This document shows positions 18,692 through 27,710 of a DNA stretch of 44,835 nucleotides, in pieces. Source of the DNA: Streptococcus saliviloxodontae (lineage in GTDB: Bacteria > Bacillota > Bacilli > Lactobacillales > Streptococcaceae); contig NZ_JAFBEI010000020.1 of NCBI RefSeq assembly GCF_016908655.1, forward strand, positions 1 to 44,835, written 5' to 3'. Both the position numbers and the translations under genes were made by a program. A model generated the notes under the pieces. The model searched no databases. It saw only the letters and a program-made list of their open reading frames with translations, and had not been told where the DNA came from. Every line of letters starts with the position of its first letter. Positions within the stretch are counted from its first letter, which is position 1.

Positions 18692-18762
18692 AGGCGGTAG
18701 ACGGATTTGAACCGACGATCAAGCTTTTGCAGAGCCGTGCCTTACCACTTGGCTATACCGCC
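18692..18762 (-). tRNA. tRNA-Cys (GCA anticodon)
   Basis: On the minus strand the gene folds as a full cloverleaf. The acceptor GGCGGTA pairs with TACCGCC, the D arm is AGCCAAGTGGTAAGGCA, the anticodon loop CTGCAAA gives GCA, and the T loop is TTCGAAT. CCA is not encoded. At 71 bases it is typical of Cys tRNA. It stands alone with its own promoter and terminator. Confidence 0.95.
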
Positions 18763-18774
18763 ATAACAAATATT

Positions 18775-18803
18775 ATTCTATCGTAAAATAGTGTGTTCGT
18801 CAA
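18775..18803 (-). promoter_or_regulatory. tRNA-Cys promoter
   Basis: On the minus strand the promoter is TTGACG (18803-18798), a 17-base spacer and TAGAAT (18780-18775). The predicted start is only a few bases ahead of the mature tRNA 5' end at 18762. Confidence 0.6.
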
Positions 18804-18915
18804 GAGGTATCTTTTAGTGATTTTGATAAAAGCAGTTACAAGAAGTAAGAATCATCTCGTTAGTTCTACAGAAATGAGAGCTAAGTTAGTAAGTTCGGAA
18901 AAGTAAGCGCATTAA

Positions 18916-18944
18916 TTGAAAAATGTCTATCTATTCATTATAAT
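18916..18944 (+). promoter_or_regulatory. ahpCF promoter with palindrome over the -10
   Basis: TTGAAA (18916-18921), exactly 17 bases and consensus TATAAT (18939-18944). The perfect 12-base palindrome TCATTATAATGA (18935-18946) overlaps the -10, a good site for a repressor of the peroxide genes. It is only partly like a PerR box, so the regulator is unknown. Confidence 0.7.
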
Positions 18945-18975
18945 GAGGGTAATTAGATAGAAGGAGGACAAAATC

Positions 18976-19536
18976 ATGTCTCTAGTTGGAAAAGAAATAG
19001 CTGCATTTACAGCTCAAGCCTATCATAATGGTGAGTTTATCACTGTAACAGACCAAGATGTCAAAGGAAAATGGGCAATTTTTTGTTTTTACCCTGCTGA
19101 CTTTTCATTTGTCTGCCCAACGGAATTAGGTGATTTGCAAGAGCAATACGCTACTTTGAAATCGTTGGGAGTCGAAGTTTATTCGGTTTCGACAGACACA
19201 CACTTTGTTCATAAAGCATGGCACGATGACTCAGATGTTGTTGGAACAATTACCTACACCATGATTGGTGATCCTTCACATGCTATCTCACAAGCTTTTG
19301 AGGTACTTGGAGAAGACGGTCTTGCACAGCGAGGTACTTTTATCATTGATCCTGATGGTATTATTCAAGCTGTGGAGATTAACGCAGATGGTATTGGACG
19401 TGATGCAAGTACTCTGATTGATAAAGTCCGTGCAGCACAATATGTTCGTCAACATCCAGGTGAAGTTTGTCCAGCTAAATGGAAAGAAGGAGCTGAAACA
19501 TTGACACCTAGCTTGGACCTTGTTGGTAAAATTTAA
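18976..19536 (+). CDS. ahpC: Peroxiredoxin AhpC (2-Cys alkyl hydroperoxide reductase)
   Basis: This 186-residue peroxiredoxin reduces hydrogen peroxide and organic peroxides. The peroxidatic cysteine is in '[16 protein letters not shown]' near residue 48 and the resolving cysteine in '[10 protein letters not shown]' near residue 166. A C-terminal tail of normal length is present. The oxidised form is recycled by AhpF, encoded 27 bases downstream. GAAGGAGGACAA precedes the ATG, a strong ribosome site. Streptococci lack catalase, so this is a main peroxide defence. Confidence 0.97.
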   Translation: MSLVGKEIAAFTAQAYHNGEFITVTDQDVKGKWAIFCFYPADFSFVCPTELGDLQEQYATLKSLGVEVYSVSTDTHFVHKAWHDDSDVVGTITYTMIGDPSHAISQAFEVLGEDGLAQRGTFIIDPDGIIQAVEINADGIGRDASTLIDKVRAAQYVRQHPGEVCPAKWKEGAETLTPSLDLVGKI

Positions 19537-19563
19537 AGCTAGTTATAAGTAAGGAGGGTTGCT

Positions 19564-21096
19564 ATGGTATTAAATGAAGACATCAAGCAACAATTGGAGC
19601 AGTACCTAACGCTTCTTGAGTCTGATATTGTTTTGAAAGCAGATCTAGGTGAGGGAGAAGACTCTCAAAAAGTGAAAGCATTTCTTGATGAAATAGCTGC
19701 AATGTCAGATCGTATCAGCGTTTCAGAAACTTCTCTTAAAAGACAACCTAGCTTTCTGATTAGCCAAAAAGATAAGGATTACGGCATAGAATTTTCAGGC
19801 TTGCCGTTGGGACATGAGTTTACATCCTTTATCTTAGCCTTGCTACAAGTATCTGGGCGAGCACCGAAGGTTGACCAAGAAGTGATTGACCGTATTAAGA
19901 AAATTGATAAACCTCTACATTTTGAAACTTATGTGAGTTTAACCTGTCATAACTGTCCTGATGTTGTTCAAGCTCTGAATATCATGTCGGTCTTAAATGA
20001 CCAGATTTCACATACCATGATCGAGGGAGGAATGTTCCAGGCTGAGGTCACTTCTAAAGGCATTATGTCAGTTCCCGCAGTCTTTTTGAATGGTGAAGAA
20101 TTCTCTTCAGGACGCGCCAGCATTGAGCAATTACTTGAAAAAATTGAAGGCCCTTTGTCAGAAGATGCCTTCGCTGATAAAGGTCTCTACGATGTTTTGA
20201 TTGTAGGTGGAGGCCCTGCAGGCAATAGCGCAGCTATTTACGCTGCCCGAAAAGGTTTGAAAACAGGACTTCTGGCTGAAACTTTTGGCGGTCAGGTAAT
20301 GGAGACTGTCGGTATTGAAAATATGATTGGGACGCTCTACACAGAAGGTCCACAGCTAATGGCTCAAGTTGAGTCACATACCAAGTCTTATAATGTTGAT
20401 ATTATTAAAGCACAGTTGGCGACAGCTATAGAGAAAAAAGAGACTATCGAAGTTAGCCTAGCCAATGGTGCAGTTCTAAAAGCGAAGACAGTTATTTTAG
20501 CATTAGGAGCTAAATGGCGTAATATTAACGTCCCTGGCGAAGAGACCTTCCGTAATAAAGGGGTAACTTATTGCCCTCACTGTGACGGTCCTCTTTTTGA
20601 AGGTAAGGATGTCGCTGTTATTGGTGGGGGGAACTCTGGATTAGAGGCAGCTCTTGATTTGGCTGGTATTGCGAAACAGGTTTACGTTTTAGAATTTTTA
20701 CCAGAGTTCAAAGCTGATAAGGTCTTACAAGAACGTGCCCTATCTACAGCTAATGTGACTCTTCTCTCAAATGTTGCTACTGAGGATATTATTGGAGGAG
20801 ACCATGTTGAAGGACTTCATTACACTGATCGTCAAACAGGTGAGACGCACTATCTTGATTTAGAGGGTGTTTTTGTTCAGATTGGTTTGGTGCCAAATAC
20901 GGCTTGGTTAAAAGAGAGCGGTATTGCTTTGAATGAACGTGGTGAGATTCAAGTTGATAAGCATGGTATGACTTCAGTTCCTGGTATTTTTGCAGCAGGA
21001 GATTGTACAGATGCTGCTTATAAGCAAATTATTATTTCCATGGGTTCTGGTGCAACTGCAGCTATTGGTGCATTTGATTATCTTATTAGAAATTAA
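19564..21096 (+). CDS. ahpF: Alkyl hydroperoxide reductase flavoprotein AhpF
   Basis: The 510-residue NADH:peroxiredoxin reductase has three parts. The N-terminal double-thioredoxin domain carries C-H-N-C in 'SLTCHNCPDVVQAL' near residue 129. The FAD fold starts at 'DVLIVGGGPAGNSAAIYAARKG' near 211. The NADH domain holds the second redox pair 'YCPHCDGP' near 338 and 'VIGGGNSGLEAALDL'. The C-terminal 'GIFAAGDCTDAAYKQ' is the FAD-closing motif. Length is close to the E. coli protein. It is co-transcribed with ahpC; GGAGGG precedes ATG 19564. Confidence 0.97.
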   Translation: MVLNEDIKQQLEQYLTLLESDIVLKADLGEGEDSQKVKAFLDEIAAMSDRISVSETSLKRQPSFLISQKDKDYGIEFSGLPLGHEFTSFILALLQVSGRAPKVDQEVIDRIKKIDKPLHFETYVSLTCHNCPDVVQALNIMSVLNDQISHTMIEGGMFQAEVTSKGIMSVPAVFLNGEEFSSGRASIEQLLEKIEGPLSEDAFADKGLYDVLIVGGGPAGNSAAIYAARKGLKTGLLAETFGGQVMETVGIENMIGTLYTEGPQLMAQVESHTKSYNVDIIKAQLATAIEKKETIEVSLANGAVLKAKTVILALGAKWRNINVPGEETFRNKGVTYCPHCDGPLFEGKDVAVIGGGNSGLEAALDLAGIAKQVYVLEFLPEFKADKVLQERALSTANVTLLSNVATEDIIGGDHVEGLHYTDRQTGETHYLDLEGVFVQIGLVPNTAWLKESGIALNERGEIQVDKHGMTSVPGIFAAGDCTDAAYKQIIISMGSGATAAIGAFDYLIRN

Positions 21097-21153
21097 GCAA
21101 TTGTTGGATTATTTTTGAAACTACTTACGCTATTTTGTTTCGAATAATCATTT

Positions 21154-21190
21154 AAAGGAAGCTGGGACAAACGTCTTTAGCTCCTTTTTA
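21154..21190 (+). terminator. Terminator after ahpF (GGGACAAACGTC type)
   Basis: AAAGGA, GCT and GGGAC pair with GTCTTT, AGC and TCCTTT around AAAC, followed by TTTA. It is another member of the GGGAC-loop terminator family. Confidence 0.7.
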
Positions 21191-21272
21191 GCATCTCATT
21201 TCCGAGATACTCTGCTAGCTTTAATTAATCTAGTAGCTCACATCTCTTTTACTAGGAAAGGCTTTAAAAAGC

Positions 21273-21301
21273 TTGATTTTACTATTTTTTTCTGATAAAA
21301 T
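21273..21301 (+). promoter_or_regulatory. rpsB promoter
   Basis: TTGATT (21273-21278), 17 bases, TAAAAT (21296-21301). The start would be near 21308, leaving a leader of about 115 bases. Confidence 0.6.
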
Positions 21302-21307
21302 AGTAGA

Positions 21308-21423
21308 GTCGTGTTAGCGACAAATACTCATTTTAGATGAATTGTCTGCCTGTTGCCGTAAAGGTCGGTGGGCAAGCTGAAGTCTGAGAGAGGTAAAAAA
21401 CATTTTAAAAGGAGAAACTACTC
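21308..21423 (+). promoter_or_regulatory. rpsB 5' leader, candidate autoregulatory RNA
   Basis: The 115-base untranslated leader is unusually long and contains pairing segments, for example TTGCC near 21353 with GGGCAA near 21371, inside a stem around GTAAAGGTCGG. Ribosomal protein operons often use such leaders for feedback by the encoded protein. I do not recognise a described S2 leader of Firmicutes here, so the role is inferred. Confidence 0.4.
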
Positions 21424-22191
21424 ATGGCAGTAATTTCAATGAAACAACTTCTTGAGGCTGGTGTTCACTTTGGTCACCAAACTCGTCGCTGGAACCCTAA
21501 GATGGCTAAATACATCTTCACAGAGCGTAACGGTATCCACGTTATTGACTTGCAACAAACTGTAAAATTGGCTGACCAAGCTTACGATTTCGTTCGTGAT
21601 GCAGCAGCTAACGATGCAGTTATCCTTTTCGTAGGTACTAAAAAACAAGCTGCTGACGCTGTTAAAGAAGAAGCAGAACGTGCAGGTCAATACTACATCA
21701 ACCATCGTTGGTTGGGTGGAACTCTTACAAACTGGGGTACAATCCAAAAACGTATCGCTCGTTTGAAAGAAATTAAACGTATGGAAGAAGAAGGAACTTT
21801 TGAAGTTCTTCCTAAGAAAGAAGTTGCTCTTCTTAACAAACAACGTGCTCGTCTTGAAAAATTCTTGGGCGGTATCGAAGATATGCCACGTATTCCAGAC
21901 GTAATGTACATTGTTGACCCACATAAAGAACAAATCGCTGTTAAAGAAGCTAAAAAACTTGGTATTCCAGTTGTAGCGATGGTTGACACAAACGCAGATC
22001 CAGATGATATCGATGTTATCATCCCAGCTAACGATGACGCTATCCGCGCTGTTAAATTGATCACTGCTAAATTGGCTGACGCTGTTATCGAAGGTCGCCA
22101 AGGTGAAGATGCAGATGTTGATTTTGCATCAGAAGCACAAGCAGATTCAATCGAAGAAATCGTTGAAGTTGTAGAAGGATCAAACGAATAA
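21424..22191 (+). CDS. rpsB: 30S ribosomal protein S2
   Basis: The 255-residue product starts [20 protein letters not shown], with the S2 signature '[24 protein letters not shown]', and continues with '[20 protein letters not shown]', '[12 protein letters not shown]' and '[28 protein letters not shown]'. It has an acidic C-terminal extension. Codon use is strongly biased towards a few preferred codons, as expected for an abundant protein. AAAGGAG lies 8 bases before the ATG. It is followed by tsf, the conserved bacterial pair. Confidence 0.98.
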   Translation: MAVISMKQLLEAGVHFGHQTRRWNPKMAKYIFTERNGIHVIDLQQTVKLADQAYDFVRDAAANDAVILFVGTKKQAADAVKEEAERAGQYYINHRWLGGTLTNWGTIQKRIARLKEIKRMEEEGTFEVLPKKEVALLNKQRARLEKFLGGIEDMPRIPDVMYIVDPHKEQIAVKEAKKLGIPVVAMVDTNADPDDIDVIIPANDDAIRAVKLITAKLADAVIEGRQGEDADVDFASEAQADSIEEIVEVVEGSNE

Positions 22192-22214
22192 GATTGACCT
22201 TACCAATCTCATAG

Positions 22215-22256
22215 AATGAGGCAGGGCAGTTGTTCTGCTCGGTCTCATTTTTATTT
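22215..22256 (+). terminator. Hairpin with T run between rpsB and tsf
   Basis: AATGAG and an imperfect GC-rich inner stem (GCAG/CTGC) pair with CTCATT, followed by TTTATTTT. It could reduce tsf relative to rpsB transcription or protect the rpsB 3' end. Confidence 0.6.
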
Positions 22257-22303
22257 TAGAAGCACAAGAAACAGGTTTTCCTGTAGCATAAAGGAGAAAT
22301 AAA

Positions 22304-23344
22304 ATGGCAGAAATTACTGCAAAACTCGTTAAAGAATTGCGTGAAAAATCAGGTGCCGGCGTTATGGACGCTAAAAAAGCCTTGGTAGAAACTGAAGGTG
22401 ATATCGAAAAAGCAATCGAATTGCTTCGTGAAAAAGGTATGGCTAAAGCAGCTAAAAAAGCTGACCGTGTTGCCGCTGAAGGTTTGACAGGTGTTTATGT
22501 TGATGGTAACGTTGCAGCTGTTGTTGAAGTAAATGCTGAAACTGACTTCGTTGCTAAAAACGCTCAATTCGTTGAATTGGTCAACGAAACTGCTAAGGCA
22601 ATCGCTGAGCAAAAACCAGCTAACAACGAAGAAGCTCTTAAAGTAACACTTTCTTCAGGTGAAACTCTTGAGGAAGCTTATGTTAACGCTACAGCTACTA
22701 TCGGTGAAAAAATCTCATTCCGTCGTTTCGCGCTTGTTGAAAAAACTGATGAACAACACTTTGGAGCTTACCAACATAACGGTGGACGTATCGGTGTTAT
22801 CTCAGTTATCGAAGGTGGCGATGATGCCCTTGCAAAACAAGTTTCAATGCACATCGCAGCGATGAAACCAACAGTACTTTCATACACTGAACTTGATGAA
22901 CAATTTATTAAAGATGAATTGGCTCAATTGAATCACGCTATTGAACAAGATAACGAATCACGTGCTATGGTTAATAAACCAGCTCTTCCATTCCTTAAAT
23001 TTGGTTCTAAAGCACAATTGTCAGCAGATGTTATTGCACAAGCAGAAGAAGACATCAAAGCTGAGCTTGCAGCAGAAGGTAAACCAGAAAAAATCTGGGA
23101 TAAAATCATCCCAGGAAAAATGGACCGCTTCTTGCTTGACAACACTAAAGTTGACCAAGCTTACACACTTCTTGCTCAAGTTTATATCATGGATGACAGC
23201 AAAACAGTTGAAGCTTACCTTGACTCAGTAAACGCTAAAGCAATTGAATTTGCACGTTTTGAAGTTGGTGAAGGTATCGAAAAAGCAGCTAACGACTTCG
23301 AATCAGAAGTTGCAGCTACAATGGCAGCAGCCCTTAACAACTAA
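22304..23344 (+). CDS. tsf: Elongation factor Ts
   Basis: This is a 346-residue nucleotide exchange factor for EF-Tu. The N-terminal UBA-like part reads '[22 protein letters not shown]' and the TDFV motif is in '[13 protein letters not shown]'. The rest has the two-subdomain core with an insertion before the C-terminal module, the long form usual in streptococci (E. coli is about 283). Codon bias matches rpsB. GGAG precedes ATG 22304. No separate promoter is obvious, so it depends on read-through of the hairpin after rpsB. Confidence 0.97.
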   Translation: MAEITAKLVKELREKSGAGVMDAKKALVETEGDIEKAIELLREKGMAKAAKKADRVAAEGLTGVYVDGNVAAVVEVNAETDFVAKNAQFVELVNETAKAIAEQKPANNEEALKVTLSSGETLEEAYVNATATIGEKISFRRFALVEKTDEQHFGAYQHNGGRIGVISVIEGGDDALAKQVSMHIAAMKPTVLSYTELDEQFIKDELAQLNHAIEQDNESRAMVNKPALPFLKFGSKAQLSADVIAQAEEDIKAELAAEGKPEKIWDKIIPGKMDRFLLDNTKVDQAYTLLAQVYIMDDSKTVEAYLDSVNAKAIEFARFEVGEGIEKAANDFESEVAATMAAALNN

Positions 23345-23353
23345 GAGTTAAAA

Positions 23354-23384
23354 GAAAAAAGATCACGTTAGTGGTCTTTTTTCT
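23354..23384 (+). terminator. Terminator after tsf
   Basis: GAAAAAAGATCAC pairs with GTGGTCTTTTTTC around GTTA; the 3' arm supplies the T run. Confidence 0.85.
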
Positions 23385-23403
23385 TGCCTTTGCAGTTCTA
23401 GAA

Positions 23404-23546
23404 TGTGGATAAGTATCTTGTATAGAGATTTTATCGTGTAACGTTATCCTCATTTTCTTGGAGATGTGGATAAAACTTGTGGATAATCTCTTTAAGATGT
23501 GAATAAGTGTCCTAACAGATAGGATACCTGAGAAGACTTATCCCCA
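23404..23546. promoter_or_regulatory. Cluster of DnaA boxes
   Basis: Matches to TTATNCACA lie at 23404-23412, 23465-23473, 23478-23486 (all TGTGGATAA on the plus strand) and 23498-23506 (TGTGAATAA). One-mismatch sites lie at 23444-23452 (TTATCCTCA) and 23538-23546 (TTATCCCCA). Four exact matches in about 100 bases are far above chance for an 8-base constraint. No dnaA or dnaN is near, so this is not oriC; a DnaA-titrating or regulatory cluster is inferred. Confidence 0.7.
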
Positions 23547-23685
23547 AATAAAGAGTGTGGCAAGGGAGATTAAACATGAGAAAAATGCTATCAGTCGTTT
23601 ATGTAGCTATGTTTTAGCCATCTGAGAACTTCGGATTTTTATATAGTTTTTAGACTCTACACGAAGAAACAACATAAATCCGATA

Positions 23686-23712
23686 TAAAAAGGTTGGACA
23701 AGGCCCAACCTT
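23686..23712 (-). terminator. Terminator of pullulanase gene
   Basis: On the minus strand GGTTGGGCCTTGTCCAACC is followed by TTTTTATAT. It lies 8 bases after the pullulanase stop codon. Confidence 0.8.
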
Positions 23713-23719
23713 CTAGTAG

Positions 23720-26700
23720 TTAATCTTTTTTTGTACGTCGCTTACGAAGGAAGCTTAATGAAGCGAGGAGGTTGAATCCTGCTAAACTCCACAGATTTTG
23801 TTTTTGGTCTCCTGTATGTGGTAGTTCTTCATGTTTTTCAGTATTGTAGAGGTTGTTAATAGAAATTATGTCATCACTAGCTGATTCGGAGTTGCTCTGG
23901 TGATGCAGTGTTTCACTAGCTTCCTCTACCTTTGTTCCAACCAACCAGATATGAGGGCTGGATTCAATCATTTCACTGGATATTAGCTTATGCTCGACTA
24001 ATTGGTTATTGATGTAGTGATCCTCGTAAGTTAGAGTTAATAGCCCTGATTTACCAATTTGTAGTAAGTGTTCCTCGCCTTTAGGGAGAGTTTCATCGTA
24101 CTGCCATTTTGTTTCAGGGAGCAGTTGTTCTTTCTCTAAGTAGCGTTTGAAACTGATGATGGCTTGTGGTTTTTCTTCCTGTAGAGGAGCATCCTGTGGA
24201 ATAAGTGTAACCGTTTTTGTTAGTCTAAGAATAGTGGCTGTTAATGGTGCTAGACTAACTCCCTCTTCTGTTAGTGTGACCCCCTGTGGTTGTAAGATTG
24301 GACTGGTTCCTGCATAATTGCTATCTACTAAGATTTGAGCTTTAGCTAACTGGCGATGTTTCTCGTCGAAGTTGAAGAAACGTTCCTTGGTATCCGCATT
24401 TACAAATACTGCGTAACTATCGCCATTGCTAGCGATCGTTTGATAAGCGATGATGAGATCGGTTGTATTTTCTGGTGTGAGGAGTGAGACATTTTTGGTA
24501 ACATCTGCGAGTGTTTCAAGGCTAAAGGCATCTGTCGAACGGCGTAAAGCGATAAGACCTTTAGTGAAGTCATGGGATTTAGTGTGTTCTGGATAGGCAG
24601 AACGATCAGTTGCTTTTGTCCAATCAAAACGGTTGATACTATCACTAGAGTCATAAGAGTCATGGATAAAGTAAGGATATTTAAATGGTTTGCCATCTTG
24701 ATCTACCAAAAGGTGTGATTTGTTAGGGACTTTATCATCACTGACGATGGTTTCATAAGCAGGATCAAGAAATTGTTTTGTACGCCCATATTCTTGACCA
24801 GAATGAAGAAACGGAGTGCCTTGAGCAGTTAGTATCAGAAGGTTCCCTAGTCTTAGACGTTTCTGGATTTCAGTCGTGTTCTGGGCTACACTAGGGTCCT
24901 TTTTGATAGATTGGGCAATAACATCAAAGAGTGTTAGATTGTCGTGAGCAGCAATATATTGGATAACATCTCCTGGATCGTCTGCAGTAAAATTATTTGG
25001 TTGTGCTTTAATATCGTTGAAAATTAAACTGCTATTTTTAGCACCTCCTGTAATGAAGGCAGGAGTTCCTTCGCTTGGATAACCTGATTTTAGGCTATTT
25101 CTGATGTCATCAGAGAATACAGCGACAGTATTTGTTTTAGCCATCCATGTTTGATCGGCAGGTTGCTGAGGAAGATTTTCATCACCAGCATAGGTTATCC
25201 ATCCCTCACCTAGCATAATAATGTTAGGATTACGTTGTTTAGCGGACTCGTAGGCCATCTCAATAGAAGTGGCATCATGGTCTCCCATCATGTCAAAACG
25301 AAAACCATCAACCTTATAAGTATCCACTAGGTAGTTAATAGAGTCGACAAGAACACGGCGTGACATGTAGTGGGTAGTTCCTAATCGTCCCCCACCAAAA
25401 CTGGTACGTGGGCTGCCGTCGGCATCCATAAAGTGATAGTAGTTTGGTTCTATATCTTCAAAAATGTCAAGTAGGGCAGTGTGATTGTAAACGACATCTA
25501 AAATAACCCCCATACCTCGTTTGTGAATCTCATTAACTAATTGTTTGAACTCTTCAATACGCTTACTAGGGTCACTAGGGTCACTTGAATACATACCAGA
25601 TAGAGCGAAGTAACTTTGGGGGTCATAACCCCAGTTATAGTTGCTATTGCTAGAGGTATAGGTCGATAGCCGTTCTTTAGCAATGTACTCGTTGCCATTA
25701 TAGTAGCTCATGGTAGGTAGCAGTTGGATATGAGTAACTCCTAAGTCTTTGAGGTAATCGAGTTTTTCGGCAAAGGCCGAGAAGGTTCCGAAAGGGTTGT
25801 CTAGATCATTAGCTATGGCAGGATCTGAGGTGAAGTCACGAACATGTGCTTCGTAGATAATAGCCTTTTCACGAGATGTGAATCCAGGAATATTAGCAAA
25901 TGTGAGTCCCTTTGGACCATACTCTTCTGGTGATACAAAAGCTGCCTTAGCCACCTTATGACTAGCATCTTGATTTGCAGTATCACTATTCCATGCTGCT
26001 AATGATTTGGCGTAAGGGTCTAGAACCAAATAGCTTTGATTATTTCTAATAATTTCGTAGTGGTAAAAATAGCCTCGGTAGTCAGTTATAGACAATCCAG
26101 ATTTTGGGGTGAGTCGGGTTTGCCAAGTGCCGGACTGTCCTTTACTCATTGGAATTTTTCCCACGACAGTATCTTGTTGATATTTGTCGTAAATGATGAC
26201 ATTGACTTGTTCAGCGCTAGGTGACCAAAGAGTTAGGTCAACAGTATTGCCATTGGAGCTTAGAGTAGCTCCTAAAGGACCATCATAGTGATAGAGTTCG
26301 TCTTTAAGTTGCCAATTCATAGTTGTTTCAAAGGTTTCACCATTATAAGTGATTTGGTAGGGGCTCGTTTCTGGTCTAAAATCACCATAGTAGGTTACAG
26401 TCTTAGTGTTATTGTCAATATCCAAATCAGTTGGGATAATAGCCTGTCCTTGAGCATCTGCTATTTTAGTATTAGTAATAATGTAGTCTTTATCCGCACC
26501 ATCTAGGTTAGTAAAACGTGCTTGGATAGCTTTTTGACTAATGTGCTGCGCTCCAAGCATACGAATTGTGTTAATGTAGTACGGATTAGTATAAATATTA
26601 GGGTCATCATCTTTTAAGAATAGTTGACTATGGTGTGTGAGGTCAGTAAAGTTATAGTTTTCTTGTCGAATTTTAGCATCATCTCCAGTTTTATTTTCAT

Positions 26701-27670
26701 CTAGGAGAAGAAATCCGATACTTTTTGCGTCTTTTGTTAATGGTACATCGATATAGTAACCGTACTGTCCTTTTGTGACAAAATCAGTTCCATCTGGAAA
26801 TGTTCCCGAACTAGGTTGAGTAACGTCTCCCCAAGTCCATAGAGATTTTTTATCGTACTGTCCGTCGGTACGATAGTAATTAATCCGAAGAGTTCCTTCA
26901 GCTAAGGGTTCATAAGAGTGGACGCCGTAGGACTTATCAATCCATGCTTCAGTCATTTTAGGGCTGAGGATATCGACAGAACGGTCTTGCGATAGGTTAT
27001 CTCCTTTAGTATTATTGATTAGAAATCCAATCTGATCGTGTTTACTTTCATTTAAAGGTACATCTAGGTAGTAACCATAGGAATCCTTTTTGGCAGTACT
27101 GAATGATGTTGCGCCTGTTGGCCAATTTTGAGAAGGCTCTGCAACATCTTTCCATGTCCAGAGTCCTAGTGTTGAGATATCATCAGTAGGTAGCTCTTCA
27201 AAATGTAGACGTAGATTGTTTTCTTTGATTGGATCTTCTTGCCCTTGGCTATTGAGCTCCTTTTGAGGTTCAGTAACTGGTTCAGTATTATCTTGTCCAT
27301 CTGATTCTGAGCTGTCGGTGACTGAGGTTGCTGAAGTTTCTATTTCCGAAGAGCCCAGAGATAGGGTATCTGTTGGGGTTGATATTTCAATTGGAGTCTC
27401 AGTAGATTCAGTTACTAGACTTGTTTGATCGAGGGTATCACCAGGTTCGATAGATGTACTTAGTTCGGTAGTAGTGGCGACAACTAAGCTTTCGTTATTA
27501 GTGTTATCAACAGTTGTTTCTTCAGCGTTTGCAACCGATTGCAGAAAAGGTGATAAAAAAAGAACAGAGGAAGAGATGGCTACGGAGGTAACGCCAACTT
27601 TCAGTGTTCGAATAGCGTAGTGGACTTTTTTGTCTGATTGGACTAATTTGTTAGACTTTTTGTATGTCAT
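23720..27670 (-). CDS. pulA: Cell-wall anchored type I pullulanase (GH13) with two CBM41 domains
   Basis: The 1316-residue surface enzyme cleaves alpha-1,6 bonds of glycogen, pullulan and starch fragments. The signal peptide contains 'YAIRTLKVGVTSVAIS', a YSIRK-type variant, followed by a Ser/Thr/Glu-rich linker. Two tandem CBM41 repeats start near residues 150 and 260 (both with LWTWxDV...QPS and YGYY[LI]DVPL). The CBM48-like domain precedes the GH13 barrel: 'YNWGYDP' near 677, 'YNHTA' near 727, nucleophile in 'GFRFDMMGD' near 788, acid/base in 'MLGEGW' near 817 and 'AAHDN' near 905. The sortase signal LPHTG is near 1282, followed by a hydrophobic helix and RKRRTKKD. The promoter carries a cre-like site. 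Confidence 0.95.
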   Translation of the reverse strand: MTYKKSNKLVQSDKKVHYAIRTLKVGVTSVAISSSVLFLSPFLQSVANAEETTVDNTNNESLVVATTTELSTSIEPGDTLDQTSLVTESTETPIEISTPTDTLSLGSSEIETSATSVTDSSESDGQDNTEPVTEPQKELNSQGQEDPIKENNLRLHFEELPTDDISTLGLWTWKDVAEPSQNWPTGATSFSTAKKDSYGYYLDVPLNESKHDQIGFLINNTKGDNLSQDRSVDILSPKMTEAWIDKSYGVHSYEPLAEGTLRINYYRTDGQYDKKSLWTWGDVTQPSSGTFPDGTDFVTKGQYGYYIDVPLTKDAKSIGFLLLDENKTGDDAKIRQENYNFTDLTHHSQLFLKDDDPNIYTNPYYINTIRMLGAQHISQKAIQARFTNLDGADKDYIITNTKIADAQGQAIIPTDLDIDNNTKTVTYYGDFRPETSPYQITYNGETFETTMNWQLKDELYHYDGPLGATLSSNGNTVDLTLWSPSAEQVNVIIYDKYQQDTVVGKIPMSKGQSGTWQTRLTPKSGLSITDYRGYFYHYEIIRNNQSYLVLDPYAKSLAAWNSDTANQDASHKVAKAAFVSPEEYGPKGLTFANIPGFTSREKAIIYEAHVRDFTSDPAIANDLDNPFGTFSAFAEKLDYLKDLGVTHIQLLPTMSYYNGNEYIAKERLSTYTSSNSNYNWGYDPQSYFALSGMYSSDPSDPSKRIEEFKQLVNEIHKRGMGVILDVVYNHTALLDIFEDIEPNYYHFMDADGSPRTSFGGGRLGTTHYMSRRVLVDSINYLVDTYKVDGFRFDMMGDHDATSIEMAYESAKQRNPNIIMLGEGWITYAGDENLPQQPADQTWMAKTNTVAVFSDDIRNSLKSGYPSEGTPAFITGGAKNSSLIFNDIKAQPNNFTADDPGDVIQYIAAHDNLTLFDVIAQSIKKDPSVAQNTTEIQKRLRLGNLLILTAQGTPFLHSGQEYGRTKQFLDPAYETIVSDDKVPNKSHLLVDQDGKPFKYPYFIHDSYDSSDSINRFDWTKATDRSAYPEHTKSHDFTKGLIALRRSTDAFSLETLADVTKNVSLLTPENTTDLIIAYQTIASNGDSYAVFVNADTKERFFNFDEKHRQLAKAQILVDSNYAGTSPILQPQGVTLTEEGVSLAPLTATILRLTKTVTLIPQDAPLQEEKPQAIISFKRYLEKEQLLPETKWQYDETLPKGEEHLLQIGKSGLLTLTYEDHYINNQLVEHKLISSEMIESSPHIWLVGTKVEEASETLHHQSNSESASDDIISINNLYNTEKHEELPHTGDQKQNLWSLAGFNLLASLSFLRKRRTKKD

Positions 27671-27710
27671 CCTAAAATCTCCTTTTCAAAAAATGCTACC
27701 TTACAGAGAT

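Noticed and set aside
18785..18915. Possible small gene between tRNA-Cys and ahpC
   Set aside because: Only short frames without ribosome sites are present; I see nothing beyond the two outward promoters.
21436..22101. Long leftward open frame antisense to rpsB (221 residues)
   Set aside because: It is a by-product of the extreme codon bias of rpsB. The translation is Phe/Ser/Val-rich with no domain, and there is no promoter or ribosome site.
23404..23546. Chromosomal origin of replication
   Set aside because: No dnaA, dnaN or AT-rich unwinding region is next to the DnaA boxes. Flanking genes are tsf and pulA, so a secondary cluster is more likely.
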